Origin: Alphaproteobacteria bacterium
Lineage (GTDB): Bacteria > Pseudomonadota > Alphaproteobacteria > UBA6615
Length of the DNA stretch: 64,000 bases
Direction of reading: 5' to 3'
NCBI GenBank assembly: GCA_021774445.1
Contig: JAJFJA010000028.1
Span: 1-64,000 of the forward strand
Under the pieces are notes generated by a model that was given only the letters and a program-made list of their open reading frames with translations, did not search any database and was not told where the DNA came from. Position 1 is the stretch's first letter, and every line of letters begins with the position of its first letter. Below are positions 35,787 to 44,030 of the stretch, in pieces. A program made the translations under genes and the position numbers.

Positions 35787-36507
35787 CGATCTCTCGGAAC
35801 TTCTTACGGATGCGCTTGATGAAGGTTCGCACATTGGCCCGGTAGCCTTCAGCACCGCTGCCCGCTATGAAGCCCTGTCCATGCACCAAGTCGTAGATGT
35901 CGCGATACGGCACATCGGTGCCGGCGCGGTCGGTTAGCCTTACAAGTATGTTGAATTCGGTGAGCGTGAGGTTAACGACGCTGTCGCCCCACTTGGCCCG
36001 TTTGCTTTCGTAATGGAGCTCAAGTTGGCCGAACTGACCAACCTCACCGCGTTGCTCATGCTGCTTCTTGCGGCCGTCGAGAATGAGAGAAATGCGGCGC
36101 AACAGAATCGGCAGGCTGCGCGATTTCTCAACGAAATCAACGGCACCACCGGCCAGCGCGGCTTCCTCATAAATCTCATCGTCGAGCACGGTGAGGAAGA
36201 TTATCGGGACCTCGTTGTGCTCGCGCCGCAGACGGCGCAGGACCTCGAGCCCGTCAATCTCCGGCATGCGCCAGTCGAGCAACACCAAATCGGCGGTACC
36301 GCCGGCACCAAAATAATCGAGGGCCTGGGGGCCACCGGGAATTTCGGTGACCTCAAAGCCGCTGTCGCCGAGGTTGGGACTCAGAGACTCGCGAAACAAT
36401 CTGTCGTCGTCGACAAGTACGACATGGGGTCGCTCGTTGTCCGAACTCTCGTCAGGACTGGGGGCGCCGGTCGGCGAGGAGTTCGGCCAGGCAGTCGCTG
36501 TCGCCAT
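35725..36507 (-). CDS. ChvI-like response regulator
   Basis: 260 residues. A 27-residue Ser/Pro-rich N-terminal extension precedes the receiver (VVLVDDD, phosphoacceptor Asp78 in LLDWRMPEIDG; GGAVDFVEKS). The winged helix ends in YRANVRTFIKRIRKKFREID and NYPGFGYRW, a stretch highly characteristic of ChvI regulators. GGAGG six bases before the ATG at 36507 fixes the start, although that start lies 56 bases inside the preceding lipoprotein gene. In alphaproteobacteria ChvI controls envelope and acid-stress genes, consistent with the cell-wall genes downstream. Confidence 0.9.
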   Translation of the reverse strand: MATATAWPNSSPTGAPSPDESSDNERPHVVLVDDDRLFRESLSPNLGDSGFEVTEIPGGPQALDYFGAGGTADLVLLDWRMPEIDGLEVLRRLRREHNEVPIIFLTVLDDEIYEEAALAGGAVDFVEKSRSLPILLRRISLILDGRKKQHEQRGEVGQFGQLELHYESKRAKWGDSVVNLTLTEFNILVRLTDRAGTDVPYRDIYDLVHGQGFIAGSGAEGYRANVRTFIKRIRKKFREIDDTFDHIENYPGFGYRWRSE

Positions 36508-36970
36508 GTTTTACCTCCGGTTCTGCTCTCTTCACTTCATAGAAGACCGTTCGATGTTGCGCCGTGACGACGTCCAACAGGAGCGTCAATCTCAAGGTGC
36601 AATTGCGGCCGTTGTATTGCCAAATCTCGGCAGGCGGGTCTTGGAGACGAAGCGCCGGCTCGCCGAGTTGACTCAGTATCGCCCCTGGAACCACCCCGAT
36701 CAGGCGGTCCGGATTGGCGGCTTCGCTGCGGGCGAGATCAATCCGAGGGATACGTTCCGGTGGAATTGTCTCTAGGCGAGCCGGGGGCTGGGGCTTGGTG
36801 ACGGGATGGGGAACGATGGCAGCGAGATGTTGGTCTTTTTCCGGTTCACTGACCTGAACCGCCTCGGGCGGCGGGGCGGTCAAAGCCTCGGACAGACGAT
36901 CCTGGAAGTCACCTATGGCGGCGCAGCCGACAAGGAACAGCGGACACACACCGCCGGCGATGCGCCGCAT
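36452..36970 (-). CDS. Small hypothetical lipoprotein
   Basis: About 172 residues. A signal with lipobox LVGC (about residue 13-16) is followed by a Pro/Glu-rich spacer (PPPEAVQVSEPEKDQ) and a C-terminal domain RLIGVVPGAILSQLGEPALRLQDPPAEIWQYNGRNCTLRLTLL, which resembles SmpA/BamE-type outer-membrane small lipoproteins in style only. A GTG at 37009 is an alternative start. It precedes and overlaps the ChvI-like gene, so the three genes probably form one transcript. Confidence 0.72.
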   Translation of the reverse strand: MRRIAGGVCPLFLVGCAAIGDFQDRLSEALTAPPPEAVQVSEPEKDQHLAAIVPHPVTKPQPPARLETIPPERIPRIDLARSEAANPDRLIGVVPGAILSQLGEPALRLQDPPAEIWQYNGRNCTLRLTLLLDVVTAQHRTVFYEVKRAEPEVKHGDSDCLAELLADRRPQS

Positions 36971-37009
36971 CGCTTTGCTAACCGTTGGCAGGTTGCGAAC
37001 CTTCAGCAC

Positions 37010-37420
37010 GATCTCGCCATTGCCCGGGCGTCGCCGCCCGTCCCATCGTTTCCAGTCCGTCTCGCGCAGGCTGTTGTCAGGTGTTCTTAAGTACTAATCC
37101 GCCCGGCAAGCCTAACGCGAAAATCACTTCCAATCGAGGTACTGTTGATATCGCTCTTTAATACCCGTTCTTGCAAGTGATTTCATGCGAATTGTTGGGG
37201 GGCACCACTTTAGATCTGGTTAACCGTGAGACAGGTAATCGCTAAACTTTTGTTTACAGCGCCGTGTCAAATTCTAGGGAGCTATCCGTTGGTCAATACA
37301 AGATATGGTGTTGCGGGCGATAGGATACTCATCGCCTAGAACGGGATTTGTGCCACATTGAGTCAATTTACGGTTGTCGCCGTAGCGATTTCACGCCTTG
37401 GCGGTGGTCAGTTCGGCAAG
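37010..37420. other. AT-rich intergenic region without genes
   Basis: About 410 bases with no credible coding frame and clearly lower G+C than the surroundings, especially 37081-37340. It contains a perfect 9-bp inverted pair AAATCACTT (37121-37129) and AAGTGATTT (37175-37183). It should hold the promoter of the lipoprotein-chvI-chvG transcript, and may hold a small RNA. No clear -35/-10 pair was identified. Confidence 0.5.
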
Positions 37421-37455
37421 AAAAAACAAAAAAGACGGGCCGAGTCGGCCCGTCT
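37421..37455 (-). terminator. Rho-independent terminator of the pyrimidine-degradation operon
   Basis: A perfect 9-bp stem (37433-37441 with 37447-37455, AGACGGGCC) with a 5-base loop is followed on the minus strand by a T-rich tract (complement of 37421-37433). It lies 34 bases after the beta-ureidopropionase stop. Confidence 0.9.
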
Positions 37456-37489
37456 CTTGCCACTTTCGCGGTAGTGAGGCGGTTAACGG

Positions 37490-38362
37490 CTAGGCATGAG
37501 AAATGTCGGAAAGGGAGCCATAGGTCTCCGGGCGGCGGTCGCGGAAGAACTGCCAGAGGTCGCGGACCTCACGCACCTTGTCGAGGTCGATTTCAGCGGT
37601 AACCAATTCGTCCTTGTCCTCGCTGGCCTCGCAGAGAAACTCGCCACGGGGATCGACGACATAGCTGGAGCCGTAGAAGCGGCCGATATCCCAGGGGGCC
37701 TCGGTGCCGGGGCGGTTGATGGCGCCGATAAAAACGCCGTTGGCGACGGCGGAGGCCGGCTGTTCGAGCTTCCACAGGTACTGGCTGAGGCCGGCGACGG
37801 TGGCCGAGGGGTTGACGATGTATTCGGCGCCATTGAGGGCCAGAGCACGCCAACCTTCGGGGAAATGGCGGTCGTAACAGATATAAACGCCGAGCTTGCA
37901 ATAAGCGGTGTGGAATACCGGCCAACCGCCCTGGCCGGGTTTGAAGAAGAACTTCTCATAGAAACCGGCGACTTGCGGGATGTGGGTCTTGCGATACTTG
38001 CCGAGATACTTGCCATCGGCATCGATGACCGCGGCGGTGTTGTAGTAAACCCCGGTCATCTGCTCCTCATAGATGGGCACAACAATGACCATGTTGTATT
38101 TCTTGGCGTAGTCTTGCATGAGCTTGACGGTCGGGCCGTCGGGGATGGGCTCGGCCGCGGCGTACCACTTGGTATCCTGGCTGGGACAGAAGTAGGGCTG
38201 GTTGAAAACCTCCTGGAAGCACAGCACCTGCACCCCCTGCTTGCCGGCCTGCTCGATGAACGGGATATGGGCCTCGGTCATCACATCGCGGATTTTTTCC
38301 GGGCTGAGGCTAGTGTCGGCCTTCAAACCGAGCTGAATCAAGCCAGCTTTGAACTTCGCCAT
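37490..38362 (-). CDS. Beta-ureidopropionase-like amidohydrolase (nitrilase family)
   Basis: 290 residues. The nitrilase-superfamily triad is visible: Glu51 in CFQEVF, Lys125 in YRKTHIP and Cys162 in YICYDRHFPEGWR. Length and context fit N-carbamoyl-beta-alanine amidohydrolase, which releases beta-alanine, CO2 and ammonia in the third step of reductive pyrimidine breakdown. It follows preA by 33 bases and ends at a strong terminator. N-carbamoylputrescine amidase is a related alternative, made unlikely by the preTA context. Confidence 0.88.
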   Translation of the reverse strand: MAKFKAGLIQLGLKADTSLSPEKIRDVMTEAHIPFIEQAGKQGVQVLCFQEVFNQPYFCPSQDTKWYAAAEPIPDGPTVKLMQDYAKKYNMVIVVPIYEEQMTGVYYNTAAVIDADGKYLGKYRKTHIPQVAGFYEKFFFKPGQGGWPVFHTAYCKLGVYICYDRHFPEGWRALALNGAEYIVNPSATVAGLSQYLWKLEQPASAVANGVFIGAINRPGTEAPWDIGRFYGSSYVVDPRGEFLCEASEDKDELVTAEIDLDKVREVRDLWQFFRDRRPETYGSLSDISHA

Positions 38363-38395
38363 GGTGGTTGGTCCTCGTATTTTGTCTGCTGAATA

Positions 38396-39673
38396 TTATT
38401 GCCGATCCTGGACGCTGGCCGGATTGCGGGGGTCATCGCCCCAAACCACATAGGGCTTGTTGTTGTCGACCGGTTCCATCGTGATGCAGTCTTCGACCGG
38501 GCAAACATGCATGCATAGATTGCAGCCGACACACTCGGCATCAATGACTTCGTAGTGCCGGTCGCCGTTGTCGCGTGTCGCGGCAATGGCCTGATGGGAA
38601 GTGTCTTCGCAGGCGATGTGGCAGAGGCCGCATTTGATGCAGGCCGCTTGGTCGATCTTGGCAACAAGCTCGTAGTTGATGTCCAGGGCGCCCCAATCGA
38701 CATAGTTGCGGGTGGCGGCACCGCGAAAATCCGCGATGGTGCGGTAGCCTTTGCTGTCCATCCAATTGGACAGGCCTTCGATCATGTCGTCGACGATGCG
38801 GAAGCCGTAATGCATGGCCGCGGTGCAGACCTGGACCGAACCGGCGCCGAGGGCGATGAATTCCGCCGCGTCACGCCAATTGGAGATGCCGCCGATGCCG
38901 GAGATCGGTATATCTCGGCACTCCGGGTCGCGGGCGATCTCGGCGACCATATGCATGGCGATGGGCTTGACCGCCGGGCCGCAATAACCGCCATGGGCGC
39001 CCTTACCATTGACCATCGGTTCCGGCGCCATAGCGTCGAGATTGACGTTGGTGATGGAATTGATGGTGTTGATCAAGGATACCGCGTCGCCGCCGCCGGC
39101 GACGGCGGCGTGGGCGGGGCCGAGGATGCTGGTCACGTTGGGGGTCAGCTTGACGAATACCGGCATGTTGGTGTGTTGCTTGCACCAGCGGGTGACCATC
39201 TCGATGTACTCGGGCACCTGGCCGACGGCCGACCCCATGCCGCGCTCCGACATGCCATGGGGGCAGCCAAAGTTGAGTTCGACGCCGTCGGCGTTGGTGT
39301 CCTCGACCGCCGCCAGGATCTTGCGCCAGGGTTCTTCCTGGCAGGGCACCATCAGCGACACCACCAGGGCCCGGTCGGGCCAGTCGCGCTTGACCTGTTT
39401 GATCTCGCGCAGATTGACCTCAAGGGGCCGATCGGTGATCAGTTCGATATTGTTGAAGCCGGCCATGCGCTGGCCTTGATGACGGATGGCGCCATAACGC
39501 GAGGTGACATTGACGACCGGCGGGTCCTCGCCGAGGGTTTTCCAGACCACGCCGCCCCAACCGGCCTTGAAGGCGCGGACGACATTGTACTCCTTGTCGG
39601 TCGGCGGGGCAGAGGCGAGCCAAAACGGGTTCGGCGCGCTGACGCCGCCGATCTTGCAACGTAGGTCAGCCAT
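38396..39673 (-). CDS. preA: NAD-dependent dihydropyrimidine dehydrogenase subunit PreA
   Basis: 425 residues. The dihydroorotate-dehydrogenase-like FMN barrel starts MADLRCKIGGVSAPNPFWLASAPP and carries the active-site cysteine Cys137 in ELNFGCPHGMSERGMG. The C-terminus has two ferredoxin-type clusters (CIKCGLCHIAC and CVGCNLCMHVCPVEDC). With PreT it reduces uracil and thymine to dihydropyrimidines. The open frame extends to 39778 but conserved sequence starts at 39673. It is 12 bases after preT. Confidence 0.93.
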   Translation of the reverse strand: MADLRCKIGGVSAPNPFWLASAPPTDKEYNVVRAFKAGWGGVVWKTLGEDPPVVNVTSRYGAIRHQGQRMAGFNNIELITDRPLEVNLREIKQVKRDWPDRALVVSLMVPCQEEPWRKILAAVEDTNADGVELNFGCPHGMSERGMGSAVGQVPEYIEMVTRWCKQHTNMPVFVKLTPNVTSILGPAHAAVAGGGDAVSLINTINSITNVNLDAMAPEPMVNGKGAHGGYCGPAVKPIAMHMVAEIARDPECRDIPISGIGGISNWRDAAEFIALGAGSVQVCTAAMHYGFRIVDDMIEGLSNWMDSKGYRTIADFRGAATRNYVDWGALDINYELVAKIDQAACIKCGLCHIACEDTSHQAIAATRDNGDRHYEVIDAECVGCNLCMHVCPVEDCITMEPVDNNKPYVVWGDDPRNPASVQDRQ

Positions 39674-39684
39674 ACTCGCACTCC

Positions 39685-41079
39685 CTATGCTGTGCCGCGC
39701 AGGCGGCGGTCGATGGCGATGGCGGCGCGTTTGCCGTCTTCGACCGCTTGCACGGTAAGGTCGATCCCCGGCACGCAATCGCCGCCGGCGAAGACGTCGG
39801 GCAGGGATGTCCGGCGGTCGTCATCGACGACTATCGCGCCGTCCTGCAGTTCGATGGGGCTGGCGCTGTCGGCGTGCAGGGGATCAGGCAGGAATACTTG
39901 GCCGATGGCGGTGAATACCATGTCGGCGGCGAGGGTGAATTGCTCGCCGGTCCCGGCCAAGCGCCCGTCGGCGCCGAGGGCGGTGCGCTCGAAGGAAATG
40001 CTGCGGACATGGGCGGCGTTACCGGCGGCGCCGTTCGGCGCGCCGGCGAGACTGGCGGGCTGGGCCCAATGGATAATGGTCACACCGTTGATTTGGGCGA
40101 ATTCCTGCTCATGGCCGGTGGCGCTCATATGGTCGGGGCCGCGGCGGTAGACCAGACTTACGGTCTCGGCGCCGAGACGCTTGGACTGAACGGCAATGTC
40201 GATGGCGGTGTTGCCGCCGCCAATGACAACGACGTTGCGGCCAACCGGCAGGGTGGCCAGATCCGGGGACTGACGCAGCGTGGCGATATAGTCGACCGCG
40301 GGGTGAACCCCGGCGAGTTCGGCGCCCTCATTGGCCAAGCTGCGCACTGCGGCAAGCCCGACGCCGAGGAAGACGGCGTCATACCGGTCGCGCAGCTTGG
40401 TGAGCGTGATGTCGCGGCCGAGCTGCTGGCCGTTACGAATCTCGATACCGCCGACCGCAAGGATGAAATCCAACTCCCGTTGGGCGAAGTCATCCGGCAC
40501 CTTGTAGGCGGCAATACCGTATTCGTTGAGACCGCCGTTTTTCTCCCGCGCCTCGTAAACCACGACGTCATGGCCGAGCGTGGCGAGACGGTGGGCGCAG
40601 GATAGGCCAGCGGGGCCGGCGCCGACGACGGCAACGGTCTTGCCCGACGCCGGGGCGCGTGAAAAAGGCTGGATCGCTGCATCGAACAGCCAATCGGTGG
40701 CATGGCGCTGCAGCAGACCGATCTTGACCGGTTTGTTCTCCTGCGCGGTGCGTACGCAGGCTTGCTCACACAGGATCTCGGTGGGACAAACGCGGGCACA
40801 CATGCCACCGAGAATGTTGGCGTTGAGAATCTCCAGGGCGGATCCTTTGAGGTTCTCCGATGCTATCTTGGCGATGAAGGCCGGGATGTCGATGCCGGTC
40901 GGGCAGGCTTCGACGCAAGGCGCGTCATAGCAGAAATGGCAACGGCTGGCTTCCACGAGCGCCTGCGGGCGGTCGAGCGGCGGTTTGGCATCGGCGAAAT
41001 TGTCGGCGTAGTCGGCGGGATCTAGCCGGCCGAACGCGATATCAGGCCCACTGTCCCCGTGGTTGGTGTCATGCGCCAC
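39685..41079 (-). CDS. preT: NAD-dependent dihydropyrimidine dehydrogenase subunit PreT
   Basis: 464 residues related to the glutamate synthase small subunit. N-terminal cysteine motifs (CHFCYDAPCVEACPTGIDIP, CARVCPTEILCEQAC) bind Fe-S clusters; FAD motif GAGPAGLSCAHRLA and NADH motif VIGGGNTAID follow. It passes electrons from NADH to PreA. The start is GTG at 41079 with GGGGAGGGG upstream. First gene of the operon, transcribed from a promoter that overlaps a RutR box. Confidence 0.93.
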   Translation of the reverse strand: MAHDTNHGDSGPDIAFGRLDPADYADNFADAKPPLDRPQALVEASRCHFCYDAPCVEACPTGIDIPAFIAKIASENLKGSALEILNANILGGMCARVCPTEILCEQACVRTAQENKPVKIGLLQRHATDWLFDAAIQPFSRAPASGKTVAVVGAGPAGLSCAHRLATLGHDVVVYEAREKNGGLNEYGIAAYKVPDDFAQRELDFILAVGGIEIRNGQQLGRDITLTKLRDRYDAVFLGVGLAAVRSLANEGAELAGVHPAVDYIATLRQSPDLATLPVGRNVVVIGGGNTAIDIAVQSKRLGAETVSLVYRRGPDHMSATGHEQEFAQINGVTIIHWAQPASLAGAPNGAAGNAAHVRSISFERTALGADGRLAGTGEQFTLAADMVFTAIGQVFLPDPLHADSASPIELQDGAIVVDDDRRTSLPDVFAGGDCVPGIDLTVQAVEDGKRAAIAIDRRLRGTA

Positions 41080-41133
41080 GGCGCCCCTCCCCTAGGCTGT
41101 TGCCAAGCCGCGTTGGCGGTGTGGTTTTTTTGA

Positions 41134-41162
41134 CTCTAGGGATACTTGACCAAGTGGTCAAG
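41134..41162 (-). promoter_or_regulatory. preT promoter overlapped by a RutR-type operator
   Basis: TTGACCAAGTGGTCAA (41147-41162) is a perfect match to the E. coli RutR consensus TTGACCA-NN-TGGTCAA. On the minus strand its outer TTGACC (41162-41157) acts as a -35, with a 17-base spacer and the -10 TAGAGT (41139-41134). RutR binding would therefore block preT transcription, and uracil or thymine would relieve it. It may also affect the divergent aminotransferase-regulator operon. A RutR-like TetR gene lies 1.5 kb away. Confidence 0.85.
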
Positions 41163-41291
41163 ATTTGGTCCCCTGACGGTCTGGGACTGGTTTGCTGGCC
41201 GGTTGAGGCGTGATAGCGTGCCGCACGGCATGGCGCGCCCGGCCGCGGCGGGTGACCCACATGGTGCTGAAACCGAGAAATGGGGGGTGAG

Positions 41292-42644
41292 ATGTCGCTG
41301 AACGATCCGTTGGCCGGGGGCAATCCGTCATACAACAATCCGAACGATCTGGAAGCGTTTTGGATGCCGTTCACGGCGAACCGCCAGTTCAAGCAAAAGC
41401 CGCGCATGCTGGTGCGTGCCGAGGGCATGCACTACACGAGCCACGACGGCCGGCGGATTCTCGACGGGACTGCCGGGCTGTGGTGCGTCAATGCCGGGCA
41501 TGCACGGCCGAAGATCGTCGAGGCGGTGCAGCAACAGGTGCGCGAACTCGATTACGCGCCGGCGTTTCAGATGGGGCATCCGAAGGTTTTCGCCCTGGCG
41601 AACCAGGTCGCGGCCCTGGCACCCGAGGGGCTGGACCATGTGTTCTTCACCAATTCCGGTTCGGAAGCGGTGGATTCGGCGCTAAAAATAGCGATCGCCT
41701 ACCATAATGTGCAGGGCGAGGCGGGGCGGACGCGGCTGATCGGCCGTGAACGAGGGTATCATGGCGTCGGGTTTGGCGGCATTTCGGTCGGCGGGATTGT
41801 CGCCAATCGCCGCTTCTTCGGTCCCCTGATCAATGGGGTCGACCATCTGCCGCACACCCATAACCTGGAGCATAACGCGTTCAGCCATGGACTGCCGGCC
41901 TGGGGCGGGCATCTGGCGGACGAGCTGGAGCGGCTGGTGACCTTGCATGACGCGTCGACGATTGCGGCGGTGATCGTCGAGCCGGTGGCCGGGTCGACCG
42001 GGGTCTTGTTACCACCGGTCGGCTATTTGCAACGGCTACGGGAGATTTGCGACAAACACGGGATCCTACTGATCTTCGACGAGGTGATCACCGGGTTCGG
42101 GCGCCTGGGGTCGAGCTTCGGCGCCGAGCATTTCGGGGTGACGCCCGATATCATCACCTGCGCCAAGGGTTTGACCAGCGGCGTGGTGCCGATGGGCGGC
42201 GTCATCGTGAACAAGAAAATCTATGACGCGTTCATGCATGGGCCGGAAAACGTCATCGAGTTGTTTCACGGTTACACCTATTCCGGGCATCCGCTGGCGG
42301 CCGCGGCGGGCCTGGCGACGCTGGACGTCTATGCGGAAGAAGGATTGTTCGCGCGGGCGGCGGCGCTGGCGCCCTATTGGGAAGAGGCGGTCAATTCTCT
42401 GAAGGGCCTGCCGCATGTCATCGATCTGCGTAGCATTGGCCTGATTGCCGGGATCGAGCTGGAACCGATCGCCGGCAAACCGACCGCGCGGGCGTTCGAG
42501 GCCTTCTTGCGGAGCTACGATGCCGGGCTGCTGATCAGGACGACAGGCGACATCATCGCGCTGTCACCACCGCTGGTGATCGAAAAGGGTCAAATCGACG
42601 AGATGTTCGGCACCCTCGCCACGGTGCTGAAGACACTGCCTTGA
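41292..42644 (+). CDS. Omega-amino acid:pyruvate aminotransferase (beta-alanine type)
   Basis: 450 residues of class III aminotransferases. NSGSEAVDSALKIA, Asp263 in IFDEVITGFGR and the PLP lysine Lys292 in CAKGLTSG are present; AFWMPFTANRQFK near the N-terminus is typical of beta-alanine:pyruvate transaminases. It would convert the beta-alanine made by the divergent pre/amidohydrolase operon to malonate semialdehyde. ATG at 41292 follows GGGGGTGAG; an ATG at 41280 is also in frame. Confidence 0.9.
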   Translation: MSLNDPLAGGNPSYNNPNDLEAFWMPFTANRQFKQKPRMLVRAEGMHYTSHDGRRILDGTAGLWCVNAGHARPKIVEAVQQQVRELDYAPAFQMGHPKVFALANQVAALAPEGLDHVFFTNSGSEAVDSALKIAIAYHNVQGEAGRTRLIGRERGYHGVGFGGISVGGIVANRRFFGPLINGVDHLPHTHNLEHNAFSHGLPAWGGHLADELERLVTLHDASTIAAVIVEPVAGSTGVLLPPVGYLQRLREICDKHGILLIFDEVITGFGRLGSSFGAEHFGVTPDIITCAKGLTSGVVPMGGVIVNKKIYDAFMHGPENVIELFHGYTYSGHPLAAAAGLATLDVYAEEGLFARAAALAPYWEEAVNSLKGLPHVIDLRSIGLIAGIELEPIAGKPTARAFEAFLRSYDAGLLIRTTGDIIALSPPLVIEKGQIDEMFGTLATVLKTLP

Positions 42645-42670
42645 GGCGAACCTGACGTCGGGAGTGGACG

Positions 42671-43354
42671 ATGCGGGGCAGCGACGCCGACAACACGATA
42701 ATCCTCGCCGACCGGAATGACGGCGCCGGGACGGTGCGGCCGGCGCGCGTGCGCAGCCGGGCGGCGATGGAGCAGCGGATCCTGGCGGCCGCCGCGGCCG
42801 TGTTCTCGGAGGCCGGTTTCGATGCCGCGACGACGGCAGCGATCGCCGAGCGGGCGGCGCTGCCGAAAGCGAATATCCACTACTATTTCCGCACCAAAGA
42901 ATTGCTTTATCAAAAAGTCGTGGCCGATGTGCTCGAGAGCTGGATCGAGCGGATGGATTTTTTCACGCCGGAAGCGGATCCGGCGACGGCGCTGCGTTCC
43001 TACATCCATGCGAAAGTGACCTCGGCGCGGTGCTATCCCATCGAATCGCGGGTTTTCGCCAACGAGATGCTGCATGGCGCGCCTTATTTGCGGCGGTTCC
43101 TCGGCCGCAAGCTACGCGACCGGGTGGACGAGATCGATGCCGTGTTCGCGGCCTGGGCGAAAGACGGCAAGATCGCTGCCGACGTGGACGCGCACTTTTT
43201 GATGTTCACGCTGTGGGCGGCGACCCAGACCTATGCCGATTTCGGCGTGCAGGTCAGCGCCGTGCTGGGGAAAGACAAACTGGCGGACGCCGATTACGAG
43301 CGGGCGGCACAGCAGCTCACGGCGCTGGTGCTTAGAGGGTGTGGACTGCGGTAG
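42671..43354 (+). CDS. RutR-like TetR family regulator
   Basis: 227 residues. A 30-residue disordered N-terminus precedes the TetR helix-turn-helix (ILAAAAAVFSEAGFDAATTAAIAERAALPKANIHYYFRTKELLYQKV); the C-terminal ligand domain (ESRVFANEMLHGAPYLRRFLG, LWAATQTYADFGVQV) is of the RutR type. GGGAG precedes the ATG, 26 bases after the aminotransferase. Together with the RutR box upstream it is very probably the pyrimidine-sensing regulator of both operons. Confidence 0.88.
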   Translation: MRGSDADNTIILADRNDGAGTVRPARVRSRAAMEQRILAAAAAVFSEAGFDAATTAAIAERAALPKANIHYYFRTKELLYQKVVADVLESWIERMDFFTPEADPATALRSYIHAKVTSARCYPIESRVFANEMLHGAPYLRRFLGRKLRDRVDEIDAVFAAWAKDGKIAADVDAHFLMFTLWAATQTYADFGVQVSAVLGKDKLADADYERAAQQLTALVLRGCGLR

Positions 43355-43400
43355 CCGGCGCTCGCGAAGACGGTTCTGGCGCGTGACGCAGACCCGGCGG

Positions 43401-44030
43401 TTATTCTGCGGCGGCGCGCGCGGCGGCGGCGAGCGCGGTTATCTCGGTCCAGTTGCCGGCGGCGATGGCGGCGCTCGGCGCGACCCAGGAGCCGCCGACG
43501 CAGACGACATTGGGCAGCCGCAGATAATCGACGAAGTTGCCGGGGCCGATACCGCCGGTCGGGCAGAAGCGGACATCGGGAAACGGACCGGCGAAGGCTT
43601 TCAGCGCGGCGACCCCGCCGCTCGATGCAGCGGGAAAGAATTTCAGCAATTCATGGTCATGGCGGATCGCCTGCATGATTTCGGAGCCGGTGGCGACCGC
43701 CGGCAGATAGGGGATGCCGGCATCCGACGCGGCGGTGCTGAGTTTGGGGTCAAAACCGGGGCTGACGGCGAATTGCGCCCCGGCCTCGCGGAGTTCGTCG
43801 AACTGATCGGGTCGGGTGACCGTGCCCGCACCGACCATCGCGTCGGGAATATGGGCGGCAATCTCGGCCATCGCGGCAAGCGCCGCCGGGGTTCGCAGCG
43901 TGATCTCGAGCACCGGCAGCCCGCCGGCGACGAGCGCCTCGGCCAACGGCACGGCGTCCTCGACCCTGTTGATCGTCAAGACGGGGATAACCGGCGCGGT
44001 CGCGGCGATATAGTCGATGCTGGTGGTCAC
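43401..44030 (-). CDS. eda: 2-dehydro-3-deoxyphosphogluconate aldolase (KDPG aldolase)
   Basis: 209 residues, class I aldolase. LEITLRTPAALAAM holds the catalytic glutamate, AGTVTRPDQ and HELLKFFPAASSGG the Schiff-base lysine, and RFCPTGGIGPGNFVDYL the phosphate site. It splits KDPG to pyruvate and glyceraldehyde-3-phosphate. Start is GTG at 44030, overlapping the kinase stop (GTGA), so the two enzymes are cotranslated. Confidence 0.9.
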   Translation of the reverse strand: MTTSIDYIAATAPVIPVLTINRVEDAVPLAEALVAGGLPVLEITLRTPAALAAMAEIAAHIPDAMVGAGTVTRPDQFDELREAGAQFAVSPGFDPKLSTAASDAGIPYLPAVATGSEIMQAIRHDHELLKFFPAASSGGVAALKAFAGPFPDVRFCPTGGIGPGNFVDYLRLPNVVCVGGSWVAPSAAIAAGNWTEITALAAAARAAAE

